Positions 6,993 through 7,023 of a stretch of DNA of 7,023 nt are shown here, piece by piece. Each line of letters opens with the position of its first letter. Within the stretch, counting starts at the first letter, position 1. This DNA comes from Gammaproteobacteria bacterium (lineage in GTDB: Bacteria > Pseudomonadota > Gammaproteobacteria > Enterobacterales > Psychrobiaceae): assembly GCA_013214885.1 (NCBI GenBank), contig JABSRS010000175.1:1-7023 (forward strand), written 5' to 3'. The position numbers were made by a program, and so were the translations under genes. The notes beneath the pieces were generated by a model, which ran no database searches, had not been told where the DNA came from, and saw only the letters and a program-made list of their open reading frames with translations.

Positions 6993-7022
6993 AATACTTC
7001 AATCAACTACCTAATACTTCAA
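6993..7022 (+). repeat. Short tandem repeat at the window edge
   Basis: AATACTTCAA occurs at 6993-7002 and again at 7013-7022, a 20-bp period. The window ends at 7023, so it cannot be told whether the repeat continues. It lies about 40 bp after tRNA-Arg, in sequence with no visible gene or terminator. Confidence 0.6.
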
Positions 7023-7023
7023 A

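Noticed and set aside
6955..7023. Terminator or att site after tRNA-Arg
   Set aside because: No GC-rich hairpin with T-run and no duplicated tRNA 3' end is visible before the window ends.
1..7023. CRISPR array, insertion sequence, toxin-antitoxin or phage genes
   Set aside because: No regularly spaced repeats, transposase-like frames or paired small genes were seen; coding space is taken by housekeeping genes.

Overview
This is a conserved DNA-repair and translation locus of a gammaproteobacterium. Every protein gene is housekeeping and closely resembles its Escherichia coli counterpart. The order recA - (recX) - alaS - csrA - tRNA-Ser(GCU) - tRNA-Arg(ACG) is the classical gammaproteobacterial one. 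The AT-rich composition and the divergent mutS next to recA suggest a marine Alteromonadales- or Vibrio-like bacterium. The genus cannot be fixed from the window alone.

Layout. Bases 1-1849 (minus strand) hold the first 616 codons of mutS; the window edge cuts the gene inside the Walker A loop. A 212-bp divergent spacer (1850-2061) carries a textbook SOS-controlled recA promoter, with a LexA box filling the space between TTGATA and TATACT. recA (2062-3096) is intact. The next 352 bp, where recX normally lies, hold only a compound inverted repeat, a short coding relic that looks like the last ~30 residues of RecX, and the alaS upstream region with a second inverted repeat. alaS (3449-6049) is complete and ends in a strong intrinsic terminator. 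A 257-bp leader region precedes csrA (6307-6501), which has its own terminator. A strong stable-RNA promoter with a GC-rich discriminator then drives tRNA-Ser and tRNA-Arg. The window ends in a short tandem repeat just after tRNA-Arg.

How the genes work together. MutS recognises mismatches. RecA carries out recombination and triggers the SOS response, which controls recA itself through LexA. AlaS charges tRNA-Ala. CsrA is a global post-transcriptional regulator that binds GGA motifs in mRNA leaders. The tRNAs decode AGC/AGU serine codons and CGN arginine codons.

No new multigene system is visible. The points most worth checking are the apparent decay of recX, a G-G mismatch in the acceptor stem of tRNA-Arg, the palindrome upstream of alaS that could be an AlaRS operator, the GGA-bearing leader of csrA, and the structured element in the recA-alaS gap.
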